DNA from: an uncultured Prevotella sp.
Lineage (GTDB): Bacteria; Bacteroidota; Bacteroidia; Bacteroidales; Bacteroidaceae
Assembly: GCA_946614435.1 (NCBI GenBank)
Contig: CAMOGW010000002.1
Location: 62,001 to 126,000 of the forward strand
Reading direction: 5' to 3'
Length of the DNA: 64,000 nt
Below are positions 17,099 to 27,580 of this stretch, in pieces. Below the pieces are notes generated by a model. The model was not told the origin of the DNA and did not search any database. It was given only the letters and a program-made list of their open reading frames with translations. A program made the position numbers and the translations under genes. Position 1 is the first letter of the stretch, and every line of letters starts with the position of its first letter.

Positions 17099-20000
17099 AT
17101 GACGATGAAAATAACCCGAATCATTGCATTCCTGTCAGCGATGGCTTGCGTGACTGGCTGTAGCGATCAGTTAGAGCAATCGTTGAGCAGTCTTGCCCGA
17201 CAGCCCATTCGTCTTGGAGGCTCGGTCAGTCAGCAGAACGAGACGAGAGCCGATGACTCTGGTTTCGCGTCGGGCGACCGTATGGGCATCTATGTCGTTG
17301 ACTATCAAGACGACGGAACACCCGGCTCGTTAGAAGGTGACGTTCGTGCCAGCAATGTGGTCTATGCCTTCGATGCCGACAGTTATACGTGGACCTCGAA
17401 CACCACCATCTATTGGCGCGACGAGCAAACGCCTGTCAGCATCTATGGCTACTACCCGGCAGCCAACTTTATAGGTTCGCCAACAGCATGGCAGTTCTCT
17501 GTGCAGACCGACCAGAACGCAGCTGCCGAGAATGGATCGCTCTCGGGCTATGAGCAGAGTGACTTGCTGTGGGGGAAGGTGACCCGTGCCGAGTTCACGC
17601 AAGAGCAGATTGTGGTGCAATACCATCATATCCTTGCAGGCGTGCGCGTGATATTGAAGCGAGGTGAGGGAATTGGTGAAACTGAATGGCAAAAACTGGA
17701 AAAAATAGTCTTGGTAGATAATACCATTACTACAGGCACCGTCAATCTCGCGTCGGGAACAGTCGTGGCCGGTGGTAGAACGGCTCCCATCCGTATGTTC
17801 TCACCGGCTTCAGCCGAAGAGTCGGCACTTCGTGCGGTCGTCATTCCGCAGACGGTGGAAGCAGGCAAGCAGCTCATCAGCATCACGCTCGACGGCAATA
17901 CCTATAGCCATAAGCTGGAAACCAGCATGAACTATCTTTCGGGCAAGCTGCATAACTTCACCCTCACCGTGAACAAGAGCGAGCAGACGGGCGACTATGA
18001 TATCAGTGTGAGCGATGACGGCATCACCCCATGGGTGAACGATGAAGCCAGCCATCAATTCTCGGCTGTGGCCTACGTCACCGTGAACTGCCCGGAAATG
18101 GGACGGCTGAAAGAGAGCATCACCGCTGCAGGCTATGACTATAAGACCATCAAGAATCTGAAGGTTACAGGCTTCCTGACACACGAAGACATCGACCTGC
18201 TGCGCAACGGAATGTCCGAACTGCAGCACCTGAACCTGAAAGAGGCCAGGATGAAGCATATATGCTACTACAATGGATGGCTGGAGCATTTCAGTCATGA
18301 CTACGACCTCTATATGGACGACATGCTGCCCAACGATGCCTTCTATGGCAACAAGACCATCCGCTCACTGGTCTTGCCGTCGACACTGAAACGTCTGGGG
18401 GCCAATTGTTTCCGCGAAATGCGACTGATGTATAGCACGCTCGAGATTCCCGAGGGTGTCACTCGTATCGACGACGATGCCTTTAGCTACAATGAGTATA
18501 ATGGCGTGGAGCTGATACTGCCCACTACGCTCGACAGCATCTGCGGCTCTTTCCGCGACTGCGGCTTCAAATGTGAACTGAAACTCAATGACAATATTTC
18601 GTATATCAGCGGAGGCGCATTCGCTGGGCAAAATGGTTGCCCCAATTTCTATGGCGTTTTCCATCTGCCGTCGAAGATACAGAAGCTGGAGGCAGGCATG
18701 TTCAGCGGATTAGGCCGAACAGGCAATGTCACTGGTACCATCGAGCTGCCCCAAGGAATCACGGAAACTCCTGACTATGACTATTGGGGCAGTTGGGGGC
18801 CGAACCTGGCCAACCGCACAGCGCTGATCCTGCCTTCGAGCATGAAGCGAGTGGGCGACTTGTCGTTGGGAGCTTACGTCACTAAACTACAGCTGAACGA
18901 GGGACTGGAAGAGATTGGCTATGGCAACTTCAACGGTAGTGCGCCCTTCCCTCTCCACCTGCCCAGCACCTTGCGCTCCATCGACCGCGACTGTTTTGCC
19001 CATTCCGGCTATGAAGGTGAGTTGACCATTCCCGAGCAGTGTTTGTATATAGGTGAAGGCTGTTTCCGCGAAAACGAGTTCACCCGAATCAACCTCCCTT
19101 CTCGACTGGAGCGCATACAGAAGGATTGTTTCCGCAGTAACCGCCAACTTACCGAGGTGGTGCTGCCTAAGTATATAGACTATATCGGACAGGGCGCTTT
19201 CGGCGGATGCGACGGTCTTCAGACGGTCATCTGTCTGGCGCAGGACCCGCCAGAGCTTGGTGGCAGCATCTTCCAGGGCGTCTATTTCGACAAGTGCGTG
19301 CTGCAGGTGCCCGAGGCTTCGGTCGAGGTCTATCGTCACACTGCCGGGTGGAATCAGTTCAAGAATATCACCGCCTATCATGAGCTGGCTTTCAACGTGC
19401 CGGAGATACTGGCACTTGACAAGGGGTCGGTCACCACGGGCGTGATTCGTGCAGAAGGCGACTGGGAAATCAGTAGCAAGCCTGATTGGGTGACCGTTAC
19501 GCCTTCTTCTGGTAACGGCAAGGAAGAACTGACGATCACCATAAGCCCATACACTGAGACAGGTGAGCGCAGCGGACAGATTGTGTTCAGTCTCATAGGC
19601 AAGAACTATACCACCTATACCGATGTGCGTCAGGTGGCCCTTGACGGCACGAAGGAAGACCAGGAGTTCACCCTGCAGACAGCATCGGCAGGAGCCTCGC
19701 GTGCGATACCTATATTTATAGTGGGTGAGGGATACAATGCCGACGACATTGCTTCCGGGCAGTACATGGAGGATATGCGAGAAACAATGGAGCAGCTGTT
19801 CTCCTGCGAGCCCTACAAGACCTATCGCCCGTACTTCACCGTGTCAACGGCCATAGCCGCATCGCCTGAGAGCGGCATCAACGGGCGCGTGCGCTTCCAG
19901 CCGGAGAACGCGTGGACGAGCAAGGACGACCTTGTCTGGCAGTATGCCAAGGCCCACGGCAATGGCATCACCGACGAACGCCACGGTGAGACCACCATCA

Positions 20001-20539
20001 TTGTGGTGCAGAACACCAACTATCTGGGTGGCAACACCACCCGTCTCAGCGACGACGGTTTTACTATCAGCTATCTGGGCAAGAGCACCGACACTTATCC
20101 CTACTCACAGCGAGAATATGTGTTGCGCGAAGTTGGCGGTGTGGCCTTCGGCCATCTGGGTACTGAACAGGTCAGTCACTTCACGTTCCTCAAGTCGTGT
20201 ACCTGTCCCGGCTGCAATGCGATGGAGAACTACAACCATGCCAAGCGCTTGGGATGGTACGACAACATCTCGCTGTCGGGCAAGATGAACGAGGTGTCTT
20301 GGCGCGACCTGATTTTTGATAGCCGCTATGCGCAGTATGTTGACATCTACGAGGGTGGCTACAACCATGCCCGAGGTGTCTATCGCTCGGAGAACATGAG
20401 CATCATGGGCGATTCATTCCTGCCTTATTTCAATACAATCAGCCGCATGTCGATCGTGAAGCGCATCATGCAGTATAGCGGCAGCACATTCTCGATGGAC
20501 AGCTTTGTGGCTAATGACAAAATAGAAATACCCGAGTGA
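17099..20539 (+). CDS. Fimbrillin-like/BspA-LRR/BACON/M64 lipoprotein, paralog 1 (catalytically degenerate)
   Basis: This 1146-residue surface lipoprotein has its signal ending at Cys21 (ACVTGC); an alternative ATG is at 17105. The domains run as follows: Mfa-like fimbrillin domain ~35-310 ('ASGDRMGIYVVDYQ', 'SDLLWGKV'); BspA-type LRR_5 repeats ~340-745 ('IRSLVLPSTLKRLGANCF'-like units); BACON domain ~765-850 ('WEISSKPDWVTVTPSSG'); M64-type peptidase domain ~860-1146. Where paralogs 2 and 3 have HEAGGH...DE, this protein reads REVGGVAFGHLGTEQ (from Arg1010), so all three predicted zinc ligands are lost. It probably binds but does not cut. It is the first of three paralogs, one base apart from the next. 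Confidence 0.88.
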   Translation: MTMKITRIIAFLSAMACVTGCSDQLEQSLSSLARQPIRLGGSVSQQNETRADDSGFASGDRMGIYVVDYQDDGTPGSLEGDVRASNVVYAFDADSYTWTSNTTIYWRDEQTPVSIYGYYPAANFIGSPTAWQFSVQTDQNAAAENGSLSGYEQSDLLWGKVTRAEFTQEQIVVQYHHILAGVRVILKRGEGIGETEWQKLEKIVLVDNTITTGTVNLASGTVVAGGRTAPIRMFSPASAEESALRAVVIPQTVEAGKQLISITLDGNTYSHKLETSMNYLSGKLHNFTLTVNKSEQTGDYDISVSDDGITPWVNDEASHQFSAVAYVTVNCPEMGRLKESITAAGYDYKTIKNLKVTGFLTHEDIDLLRNGMSELQHLNLKEARMKHICYYNGWLEHFSHDYDLYMDDMLPNDAFYGNKTIRSLVLPSTLKRLGANCFREMRLMYSTLEIPEGVTRIDDDAFSYNEYNGVELILPTTLDSICGSFRDCGFKCELKLNDNISYISGGAFAGQNGCPNFYGVFHLPSKIQKLEAGMFSGLGRTGNVTGTIELPQGITETPDYDYWGSWGPNLANRTALILPSSMKRVGDLSLGAYVTKLQLNEGLEEIGYGNFNGSAPFPLHLPSTLRSIDRDCFAHSGYEGELTIPEQCLYIGEGCFRENEFTRINLPSRLERIQKDCFRSNRQLTEVVLPKYIDYIGQGAFGGCDGLQTVICLAQDPPELGGSIFQGVYFDKCVLQVPEASVEVYRHTAGWNQFKNITAYHELAFNVPEILALDKGSVTTGVIRAEGDWEISSKPDWVTVTPSSGNGKEELTITISPYTETGERSGQIVFSLIGKNYTTYTDVRQVALDGTKEDQEFTLQTASAGASRAIPIFIVGEGYNADDIASGQYMEDMRETMEQLFSCEPYKTYRPYFTVSTAIAASPESGINGRVRFQPENAWTSKDDLVWQYAKAHGNGITDERHGETTIIVVQNTNYLGGNTTRLSDDGFTISYLGKSTDTYPYSQREYVLREVGGVAFGHLGTEQVSHFTFLKSCTCPGCNAMENYNHAKRLGWYDNISLSGKMNEVSWRDLIFDSRYAQYVDIYEGGYNHARGVYRSENMSIMGDSFLPYFNTISRMSIVKRIMQYSGSTFSMDSFVANDKIEIPE

Positions 20540-20540
20540 T

Positions 20541-23500
20541 ATGAAGAAAAGACCATTATATTTATTATTGATAGCCTTGCTGTTATCTGCCTGCCATGAG
20601 GAAATCATGGAGCAGTCCGTGGCTTCGCAGGGCAATCCGTTGGATCTCTCTGCCCGTGTGGATCAGGAATACGTGACACGTGCCAGCGACGGCGGTTATG
20701 CCGATGGCGACCAGATTGGCGTGTTTATAGCCAATTACACGTCAGAGGGAGGGGAGTGGCATGCACCGACATTGAAGCTGACGGGCAATCATGCCGACAA
20801 CGTGCGCTTCACTTATCATGAAGCAGAGGGCAAGTGGACTGGCTCCTACCAGATATACTGGAAAGATAAGCAGACACCTGTCGATGCCTACGGCTATTAT
20901 CCCTTCGACGGCGAATTGAGCAGCGTGGAGGCTTATCCCTTCGTGGTGCAGAAACGGCAGGATGCCGTGATGGAAACGGGGCACCAGCTGTCAGGCTATG
21001 AGGCCAGCGACTTCCTGTGGGCCAAGGCCGAAAACAAGTTGGCTACCGCAGGCCCTATCACGCTGAACCACCATCATCTGATGGCCGGCATCAAGGTCAT
21101 TCTTACTGAAGGCGAAGGCTTCGACGAGGGAGAGTGGAATGATATAGACAAGATGGTGCTTGTAGAAGGTACCAAACTACAGAGCACGATCAACCTACAG
21201 CTCGGCACCGTCAGCGTGCTCAGCAGTGGGGCGGCTGAGACCATTGTTCCTCAGCAGAATGGTGACATTTACCGTGCAGTTGTCATTCCGCAGACTGTTG
21301 CCGCAGAAACGAACCTGTTCTCTTTTACTATTGATGGTAAGAGCTACACATTTACTCGCAATGAAACGATGACCTATCTGGCTGGCAAACTGCATCAGTT
21401 CACCTTCAGCGTACAGAAGTCACTCGAAACAGGTGACTATGAATTTACACTTACTAATGAAACTGTCACTGCATGGGAGAACGACAGCAAAAGCCATAAC
21501 GGAGAGGCACGGGAGTATATCACGGTGCATGTCGGTGAGCATCAGTTTTTAGGTGATGTTATTGATAGCTTAGGACTGGATCCGTCGAAAATCGTCAATT
21601 TGAAAATCACAGGCTATTTAGGAAAGATATGGGAAGGCTATTTCTGGTTAGACCATCGTCCCATGTGGTCAAGTGGTTCAAAGCATTTTGGCTATATGCG
21701 CGAGAAAATGCCTAATTTGGAGGCACTCAATTTGAGAGAGGTGATTAATATCAACGGTCCGGCAGAGAACTATGCCTACAGTTGGAAACAGTCTGCCGGT
21801 GTAAAAGAGGTACCGAGCAATACTTATGAACAAGACGTAAGCAACTACGACCATACTCTGCCATATTGCGCTTTTGAGAATATGTCATCATTAAGATATT
21901 TTGTCTGGCCAGAGAAAGGATTAGAGGCTATTGGAAGCATGGCATTTGCCGGTTCAGGACTAACAGGTTCACTCATTCTTCCTGAAGGCATCATATATAT
22001 TGGTGGGTCCGTATTTGCGGCTTACAATCATAAACCATGCAATCTGACAGGTGATTTGATTATTCCTTCTTCGGTTCAATATCTTGGTGGAATTGATGGC
22101 TATTTTACAAATGAATTGGTCTTACCTGCAAAGATGAAGTATTTAGGTGATCTTACAGGGTGTCCTTATATGACTGGCACTATCCGTGTACCAGAAGGTA
22201 TCACGGAGCTGAATGCTTCATGGCCCGACCAGATAAAAGGCCCTGTAATCATTCCTCAGGGTGTAACTAAAATCAAAGGATTCCCACGTGGCGGTATGGG
22301 CGATGTGCTCGTTCCAGAAGGGGTGACCGAGATAGCAAATGAAGCTTTTCAGGGCAGGGCCTACATTCGAAATGTTCATCTTCCATCAACATTGAAAAAG
22401 ATTGGAGTGCGCTGTTTCGACTGCTCAAGCATCACACATGTGAATTTGCCCGAAGGATTGGAGATTATTGAAGAGGTGACCTTCTATGGTTGCGAGAATC
22501 TGCAAGATACCATTGTCATTCCCTCTACAGTGACTCAGATACGAGGTAGCGCTTTTGCCAACTGCAAACAGCTTATTGCCGTCGTGCTGCCTGCCGGACT
22601 GCAGGGCATACAGCGCGAAGCCTTTGCCAACTGCTATTCGCTCGACTATATCGAGTGCTTAGGCAGCGAGCCGCCTGCCATTGAGGCAAGTACTTTCAGC
22701 GGTGTGGAAAAAGACAACTTTACGGTGGTGGTACCCGAAGGGGCTGTTGAGGCTTACAGGAACGCCCCACACTGGAAAGAGTTCAAGCGTATCTCGGCTT
22801 ATCGCAACTTCGTCTGCCGACCCATGAAGGCCAAGCTGCTCAATAAGAGCAATGTGCGCGACGTGGTGCTCAATGCCGATGGCGACTGGAGCGTGACCAG
22901 TTGTCCCTCATGGGCACACGTAAGCCAGACCTCCGGCACGAAGAAGACCGAACTGAAGGTGACTATCGACGCTATGGCGCATGGTGCAGGCGACCGCACA
23001 GGCGAGATTGTCTTCACCCTCGACCGCAATGACGAGGAGGGCAATCCCATCACCTGTAAGTTTGCGATAGAACAGTATGACTATGAGATTGACGAAGATG
23101 CTGTCCTGCCTCTGCAGACGCATGCCCGAGGCAACGGCATTGACATACTCTTCGTGGGCAACGGCTACGATGCCGAGGATATAGCTCGCGGCACCTATCG
23201 CACCGACATGGAGCAGGAAATGGAATACTTCTTTGGCGTAGAGCCCTATAAGACCTATCGCCAGTATTTCAATGTGTCGGCTGCTATGGCAATGAGCCAT
23301 GAGAGCGGTGTGCTCGATTCGCCCGACAAGTGGCGCAACACAAAGTTCAATGTCACATGGGGAGCTGGCAACAACGGTCGTCTGAGTGTGCCGTTCGACG
23401 ATATCGCCACCTACGTGCTCAGCGACATCACCAACAGCCCTGTCACGGCTGCAAACGTGGGTCGGTCGCTAATCATCTGTGTGCCCAACAGCGATGCCTA

Positions 23501-24131
23501 CGAGGGACTGACGGCTATGTATGGCGACGGTTCGGCCATTGCCGTATGTCCGATGAGCAAACTGGATTATCCGAATGATGCCCGTGGAATCATTCAGCAT
23601 GAGGCTGGAGGCCACGGGTGGGCTAAGCTCGACGATGAATACATTTATCATCGCGACAACATTCATACCTGCACCTGCGTCTGCTGCTCGCATGCTGATG
23701 GCGTGGCATCCATGCACATGATGGGATGGGGACGTAACCTCGCCCTCTCGGGCAAATACAGCGACGTGCCTTGGAAGCATCTGATCAATCATCAGCAGTA
23801 TCGTGACATCGTTGACTTATATGAAGGCGGTCACATGCACGGTCAGGGCGTCTATCGCTCGGAGGTGAACTCCGTGATGAACAACAACGTGCCCTACTTC
23901 AGCACGTGGTCGCGACAGATTATTGTGGAGCGCATCAAGGAAGTGGCTGGCGAAGCATTCTCGTTCGACGATTTCGTGGCAAACGACAGTCGCGAGCAGG
24001 GCAACAAGTTCTTAACCAGTCGCCGACAGGCTCCAGCAGTTAGCCCAACATCCATATATAGTGAATACCATCATCCCGTCATAAAGTCGGGACGTATTAC
24101 TGACTATGTGAAGAAAGGAGGTAAAAGATGA
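20541..24131 (+). CDS. Fimbrillin-like/BspA-LRR/BACON/M64 lipoprotein, paralog 2
   Basis: This 1196-residue protein has a lipobox LLSAC (Cys18) and the same domain order as its upstream paralog: fimbrillin-like ~30-300, BspA LRR_5 ~330-750, BACON ~760-855 and M64 ~865-1170. The peptidase motif HEAGGHGWAKLDDEY starts at His1020, keeping two His, the Glu and a downstream Asp. M64 includes IgA-cleaving metalloproteases, so secreted or surface glycoproteins are possible targets; the substrate is unknown. 'CTCVCCSHADGVASMHMM' forms a Cys cluster beside the active site, also present as 'CTCPGC' in paralog 1 but absent in paralog 3. The LRR part (about 21540-22560) is visibly more AT-rich than its flanks. 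Confidence 0.88.
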   Translation: MKKRPLYLLLIALLLSACHEEIMEQSVASQGNPLDLSARVDQEYVTRASDGGYADGDQIGVFIANYTSEGGEWHAPTLKLTGNHADNVRFTYHEAEGKWTGSYQIYWKDKQTPVDAYGYYPFDGELSSVEAYPFVVQKRQDAVMETGHQLSGYEASDFLWAKAENKLATAGPITLNHHHLMAGIKVILTEGEGFDEGEWNDIDKMVLVEGTKLQSTINLQLGTVSVLSSGAAETIVPQQNGDIYRAVVIPQTVAAETNLFSFTIDGKSYTFTRNETMTYLAGKLHQFTFSVQKSLETGDYEFTLTNETVTAWENDSKSHNGEAREYITVHVGEHQFLGDVIDSLGLDPSKIVNLKITGYLGKIWEGYFWLDHRPMWSSGSKHFGYMREKMPNLEALNLREVININGPAENYAYSWKQSAGVKEVPSNTYEQDVSNYDHTLPYCAFENMSSLRYFVWPEKGLEAIGSMAFAGSGLTGSLILPEGIIYIGGSVFAAYNHKPCNLTGDLIIPSSVQYLGGIDGYFTNELVLPAKMKYLGDLTGCPYMTGTIRVPEGITELNASWPDQIKGPVIIPQGVTKIKGFPRGGMGDVLVPEGVTEIANEAFQGRAYIRNVHLPSTLKKIGVRCFDCSSITHVNLPEGLEIIEEVTFYGCENLQDTIVIPSTVTQIRGSAFANCKQLIAVVLPAGLQGIQREAFANCYSLDYIECLGSEPPAIEASTFSGVEKDNFTVVVPEGAVEAYRNAPHWKEFKRISAYRNFVCRPMKAKLLNKSNVRDVVLNADGDWSVTSCPSWAHVSQTSGTKKTELKVTIDAMAHGAGDRTGEIVFTLDRNDEEGNPITCKFAIEQYDYEIDEDAVLPLQTHARGNGIDILFVGNGYDAEDIARGTYRTDMEQEMEYFFGVEPYKTYRQYFNVSAAMAMSHESGVLDSPDKWRNTKFNVTWGAGNNGRLSVPFDDIATYVLSDITNSPVTAANVGRSLIICVPNSDAYEGLTAMYGDGSAIAVCPMSKLDYPNDARGIIQHEAGGHGWAKLDDEYIYHRDNIHTCTCVCCSHADGVASMHMMGWGRNLALSGKYSDVPWKHLINHQQYRDIVDLYEGGHMHGQGVYRSEVNSVMNNNVPYFSTWSRQIIVERIKEVAGEAFSFDDFVANDSREQGNKFLTSRRQAPAVSPTSIYSEYHHPVIKSGRITDYVKKGGKR

Positions 24132-27100
24132 ACAGACACACCTTATTATACTATTTAGCACTGCCGCTGCTCCTGTTTTCTGCCTGCTCTGAGGAGATTA
24201 CCGATGGTCAGGAACAACAGCAAATGAGGGTAACACCCATCAACATTGGATCGGCCTATCCGGGAGTCAACACCCGTACCACTATAGACGGAGGCTTCTC
24301 AGCAGGCGACGAGATGGGCATCTTTGTCGTGGACCGAAATGCCGAGGGTGAAGCTGGGCAGATGGCTTTGCGGGGCAACCGTGCTTCGAACATGCGTTTT
24401 GTGTTGAAGGAAGACGGCTCGTGGACATCGGCTGCACAACTCTATTGGAGTGAAAAAGGCTATGCTGCCGACTTTTATGGTTACTATCCATTCGATGGGC
24501 ATTTGGCATCGACAGAAGCCTATCCCTTTACCATTGCTAATCAGCAGGATACCACGTTGCGTTCATCGGGCATGAGTGGCTATATAGCCAGCGACCTGCT
24601 GTGGGCAAGACAGCAGAACGTGAGCCCTACAACAGAGACCGTCAGTCTGCAATATCAGCACCTTATGGCTGGCGTCATCATCCGTCTGGAGATGGGAACT
24701 GGCTTCGCAGATGAGGAATGGGCATCGTTAGAGAAAACCGTGCTCTTACAGAATACGATCTTAAAGGGAACGGTTAACTTGCAAGATGGCACTGTTCAAG
24801 TAGATGATTCGGGCGTGGGGCAGATTACTCCCCTCCCCACAGGAGGCAGCTATCGTGCTATCGTCTTCCCTCAAACTGTAGATGCAGGTCTGCCATTGGT
24901 CTCTGTCATGATTGACGGGCGCGATTATTTCCTGAAGAAAGATGAGAGCATGACCTACCTGTCGGGCAAGATGCATCAGTTTACCATCACTGTCAACCGT
25001 TCTGCTGCTACAGGCGACTATGAGCTGGCGCTTGCCGATGAGTCGGTCACCGCATGGCAGGACGACCCCGACCTGCACGAAGGCTTGGTGCGTCAATACC
25101 TTGTAGTGGAACTCACGGAGGCTGGCACGCTGGCCGCCAAGCTTGCAGAAATGGGCAAGAACCCTGCCGACCTGCTGGCTGTTAAAATAGTGGGACCTGT
25201 GAATGGTGATGACTATCAAACCATCAACCAGATGAAGAAGCTCACTCACCTGAACCTCATCAAGGCTATACCAGAAGGCGAACGGCTATACGGCATCGAG
25301 TGGATACCATTAGAGAAGGTGTTCTTCCCGGAGAAGAACTTGAAATATCTTGATGGTTTTAATGAGACACATCTAAGCGGTTCGCTCGTCATTCCCGAAG
25401 GTGTGGAGGAAGTGGCCGGCTTCTGGGGAAACAACTATACTGGCACACTTACCCTGCCGTCAACACTGAAGGTGCTGCGTCTGTGCATTGACCCCTTCAA
25501 GGGCGACATCGCCATTCCTGAGGGACTAGAGGTGTGGGAACCGGCGGGATTTGGAGGCTCTAAACTGACGGGCACGCTGAATCTGCCTTCGACATTGAAG
25601 AAGATAAAATACCTGCCTACTGGCATGACGGGTACGATCAATATCCCGCAGGGATGTGAGATTACAGGCATGAGTGCTTTTGAAGAATCACAGTGTACTG
25701 CCCTTGTGCTACCCGAAGGAATGACAACCATCCCGCATCGTGCTTTCCATAATTCGGAGATTCGTGGTGAAGTGCGTATTCCGTCAACAGTTACGACGAT
25801 TGTTTCGCATGCTTTTAATAATACAAAGATGAGTCGTCTGATTCTTCCAGACGGTCTGAAAGAAATAGAAGAGGCTGCATTTGCCAACAATTCGCGTCTG
25901 CAAGGCACTATCACGATTCCTAAAAAGACTATACGACTCTCTCAAAGTTGTTTTTCAAACTGCCCTATGCTCACGGGCATCGTGTTCCATAAAGATGTGG
26001 CTGTCATCGATCGTGGTGCTTTTGCCGGTTGCAACAATCTGAACTCGATTGTCTGTGAAGGCGAAGAGCCGCCCTTTGTGGTTGACGGCGCTTTCGATGG
26101 CGTACCGAAGGATAACTTTACTGTAGAGGTGCCTGTGGGCTGTGTAGAGAAATATCGCAATGCCATAGGATGGAGAGAGTTTAAGCGTATTGCCGAATAC
26201 AGCAATTTCGTTTGCCGCCCGGCACAGGCGCAGGCCCTGAACGCTGCCCACAGCGAACAGCTGACGCTCAATGCCGATGATGATTGGACGGTAGCCAGCA
26301 AGCCCGACTGGGTCACGCTATCGGCAACGAGCGGTTCGGGTAAGACTTCACTCTCGTTGGCTTTCCAGCCTCTGGCGAAAGGCGCAGGCAACCGCACAGG
26401 CGAAATCGTGTTCCAGATGGAGCATGATGGAAAGACCGTGAGCACCTCGTGTGCCGTGGCACAATATGATTATCAGTATGATGAAGACTACTGCCTCCAG
26501 TTGCAGATGCACAAAAAAGGTAGAGGCATCGACATCGTCTTTGTGGGCGATGGATGGGATGGGGTATCTATTAGCGATGGCTCGTATCTCGACCTGGTGG
26601 AATACCAGACGGAGTGCTTCTTCGCTATTGAGCCTTATCGCTGGATGCGCGAATACTTCAATGTCTATGTCACCTTCCCCCTGTCGCAGGAGAAGGGAGT
26701 GAACACGATGAGCCATTACGTGAACAACCGGTTCGGAACGCTACAGGGCTGGTCGTCGCTCATTCAAGGCTCACAGGTGGGTAGTACTTCTACCCAACTG
26801 ATCATGGAGACCGACGAAGTGCAGGATTACGTACTGGAAAAAACACCCGTAGTGCAAGACAACCTCTGGCGCACATTGGTCATTGCCGTGCCTAACTCCT
26901 CTGACTATGAGGGCAACACCGTGTTCGAAAACAGCGGAATGGCCATCTCTATATGTCCGCCGTCAGAGCAAGCTTATCCGCGCGACACGCGCGGCACCAT
27001 TCAGCATGAGGCTGGCGGGCATGGCTTCGGCAAGCTGGGCGACGAAATGATTTCACGAAATGCCTTTGCACCCAATTCAGTCAAACAGCTGATTGAGGAT

Positions 27101-27580
27101 ATGCACGGGCGTGGATGGTTTGATAATCTCGCTGCTACGGGCAAGCTGCACGATGTGCCTTGGGCGCAGTTCATTTTCGACCCCGACTATAGCAACTATG
27201 TCGATGTCTATGAAGGTGGCTATGGCTATACGCGCGGTGTCTATCGCCCCGAGGCAAACTCGTGCATGAACTACGGCATACCGTATTACAACACACCGTC
27301 GCGCCTGTCTATCTATAAGCGCATCAAGAACTATGCCGGTGATAGTTGGTGGATGGGAGAATTCCGTCAGGTGGACACTTTCGAGTGGGGAGCCACCACC
27401 GTGACGCGGAGTCCTGCATCAGGCGTTTCTCCCGCTTTCGATAAGAACGTGGATGGTCTTCAGCCCATTACCAGTGGCAACCATCACCTTCCCACTATAG
27501 TTCGTTTTAGCGAGGTGGGGAGCAAGGTGCGTAAGATTAGAAAGGAATTAAAAACAAAAGAACTGAGAAGATATGAATAA
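24128..27580 (+). CDS. Fimbrillin-like/BspA-LRR/BACON/M64 lipoprotein, paralog 3
   Basis: This 1150-residue protein overlaps the previous gene by ATGA, so translation is probably coupled. The lipobox is FSAC (Cys20). The order is fimbrillin-like ~25-300, BspA LRR_5 ~330-690 ('LILPDGLKEIEEAAFANNSR'), BACON ~695-790 and M64 ~800-1090. The metal motif HEAGGHGFGKLGDEM starts at His960 and is intact, while the nearby Cys cluster of the other paralogs is missing. A C-terminal tail of ~60 residues ends in Lys/Arg-rich sequence. The LRR segment (roughly 25360-25960) is AT-richer than its flanks. Membership in M64 is by motif and gene-family resemblance only. Confidence 0.88.
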   Translation: MNRHTLLYYLALPLLLFSACSEEITDGQEQQQMRVTPINIGSAYPGVNTRTTIDGGFSAGDEMGIFVVDRNAEGEAGQMALRGNRASNMRFVLKEDGSWTSAAQLYWSEKGYAADFYGYYPFDGHLASTEAYPFTIANQQDTTLRSSGMSGYIASDLLWARQQNVSPTTETVSLQYQHLMAGVIIRLEMGTGFADEEWASLEKTVLLQNTILKGTVNLQDGTVQVDDSGVGQITPLPTGGSYRAIVFPQTVDAGLPLVSVMIDGRDYFLKKDESMTYLSGKMHQFTITVNRSAATGDYELALADESVTAWQDDPDLHEGLVRQYLVVELTEAGTLAAKLAEMGKNPADLLAVKIVGPVNGDDYQTINQMKKLTHLNLIKAIPEGERLYGIEWIPLEKVFFPEKNLKYLDGFNETHLSGSLVIPEGVEEVAGFWGNNYTGTLTLPSTLKVLRLCIDPFKGDIAIPEGLEVWEPAGFGGSKLTGTLNLPSTLKKIKYLPTGMTGTINIPQGCEITGMSAFEESQCTALVLPEGMTTIPHRAFHNSEIRGEVRIPSTVTTIVSHAFNNTKMSRLILPDGLKEIEEAAFANNSRLQGTITIPKKTIRLSQSCFSNCPMLTGIVFHKDVAVIDRGAFAGCNNLNSIVCEGEEPPFVVDGAFDGVPKDNFTVEVPVGCVEKYRNAIGWREFKRIAEYSNFVCRPAQAQALNAAHSEQLTLNADDDWTVASKPDWVTLSATSGSGKTSLSLAFQPLAKGAGNRTGEIVFQMEHDGKTVSTSCAVAQYDYQYDEDYCLQLQMHKKGRGIDIVFVGDGWDGVSISDGSYLDLVEYQTECFFAIEPYRWMREYFNVYVTFPLSQEKGVNTMSHYVNNRFGTLQGWSSLIQGSQVGSTSTQLIMETDEVQDYVLEKTPVVQDNLWRTLVIAVPNSSDYEGNTVFENSGMAISICPPSEQAYPRDTRGTIQHEAGGHGFGKLGDEMISRNAFAPNSVKQLIEDMHGRGWFDNLAATGKLHDVPWAQFIFDPDYSNYVDVYEGGYGYTRGVYRPEANSCMNYGIPYYNTPSRLSIYKRIKNYAGDSWWMGEFRQVDTFEWGATTVTRSPASGVSPAFDKNVDGLQPITSGNHHLPTIVRFSEVGSKVRKIRKELKTKELRRYE

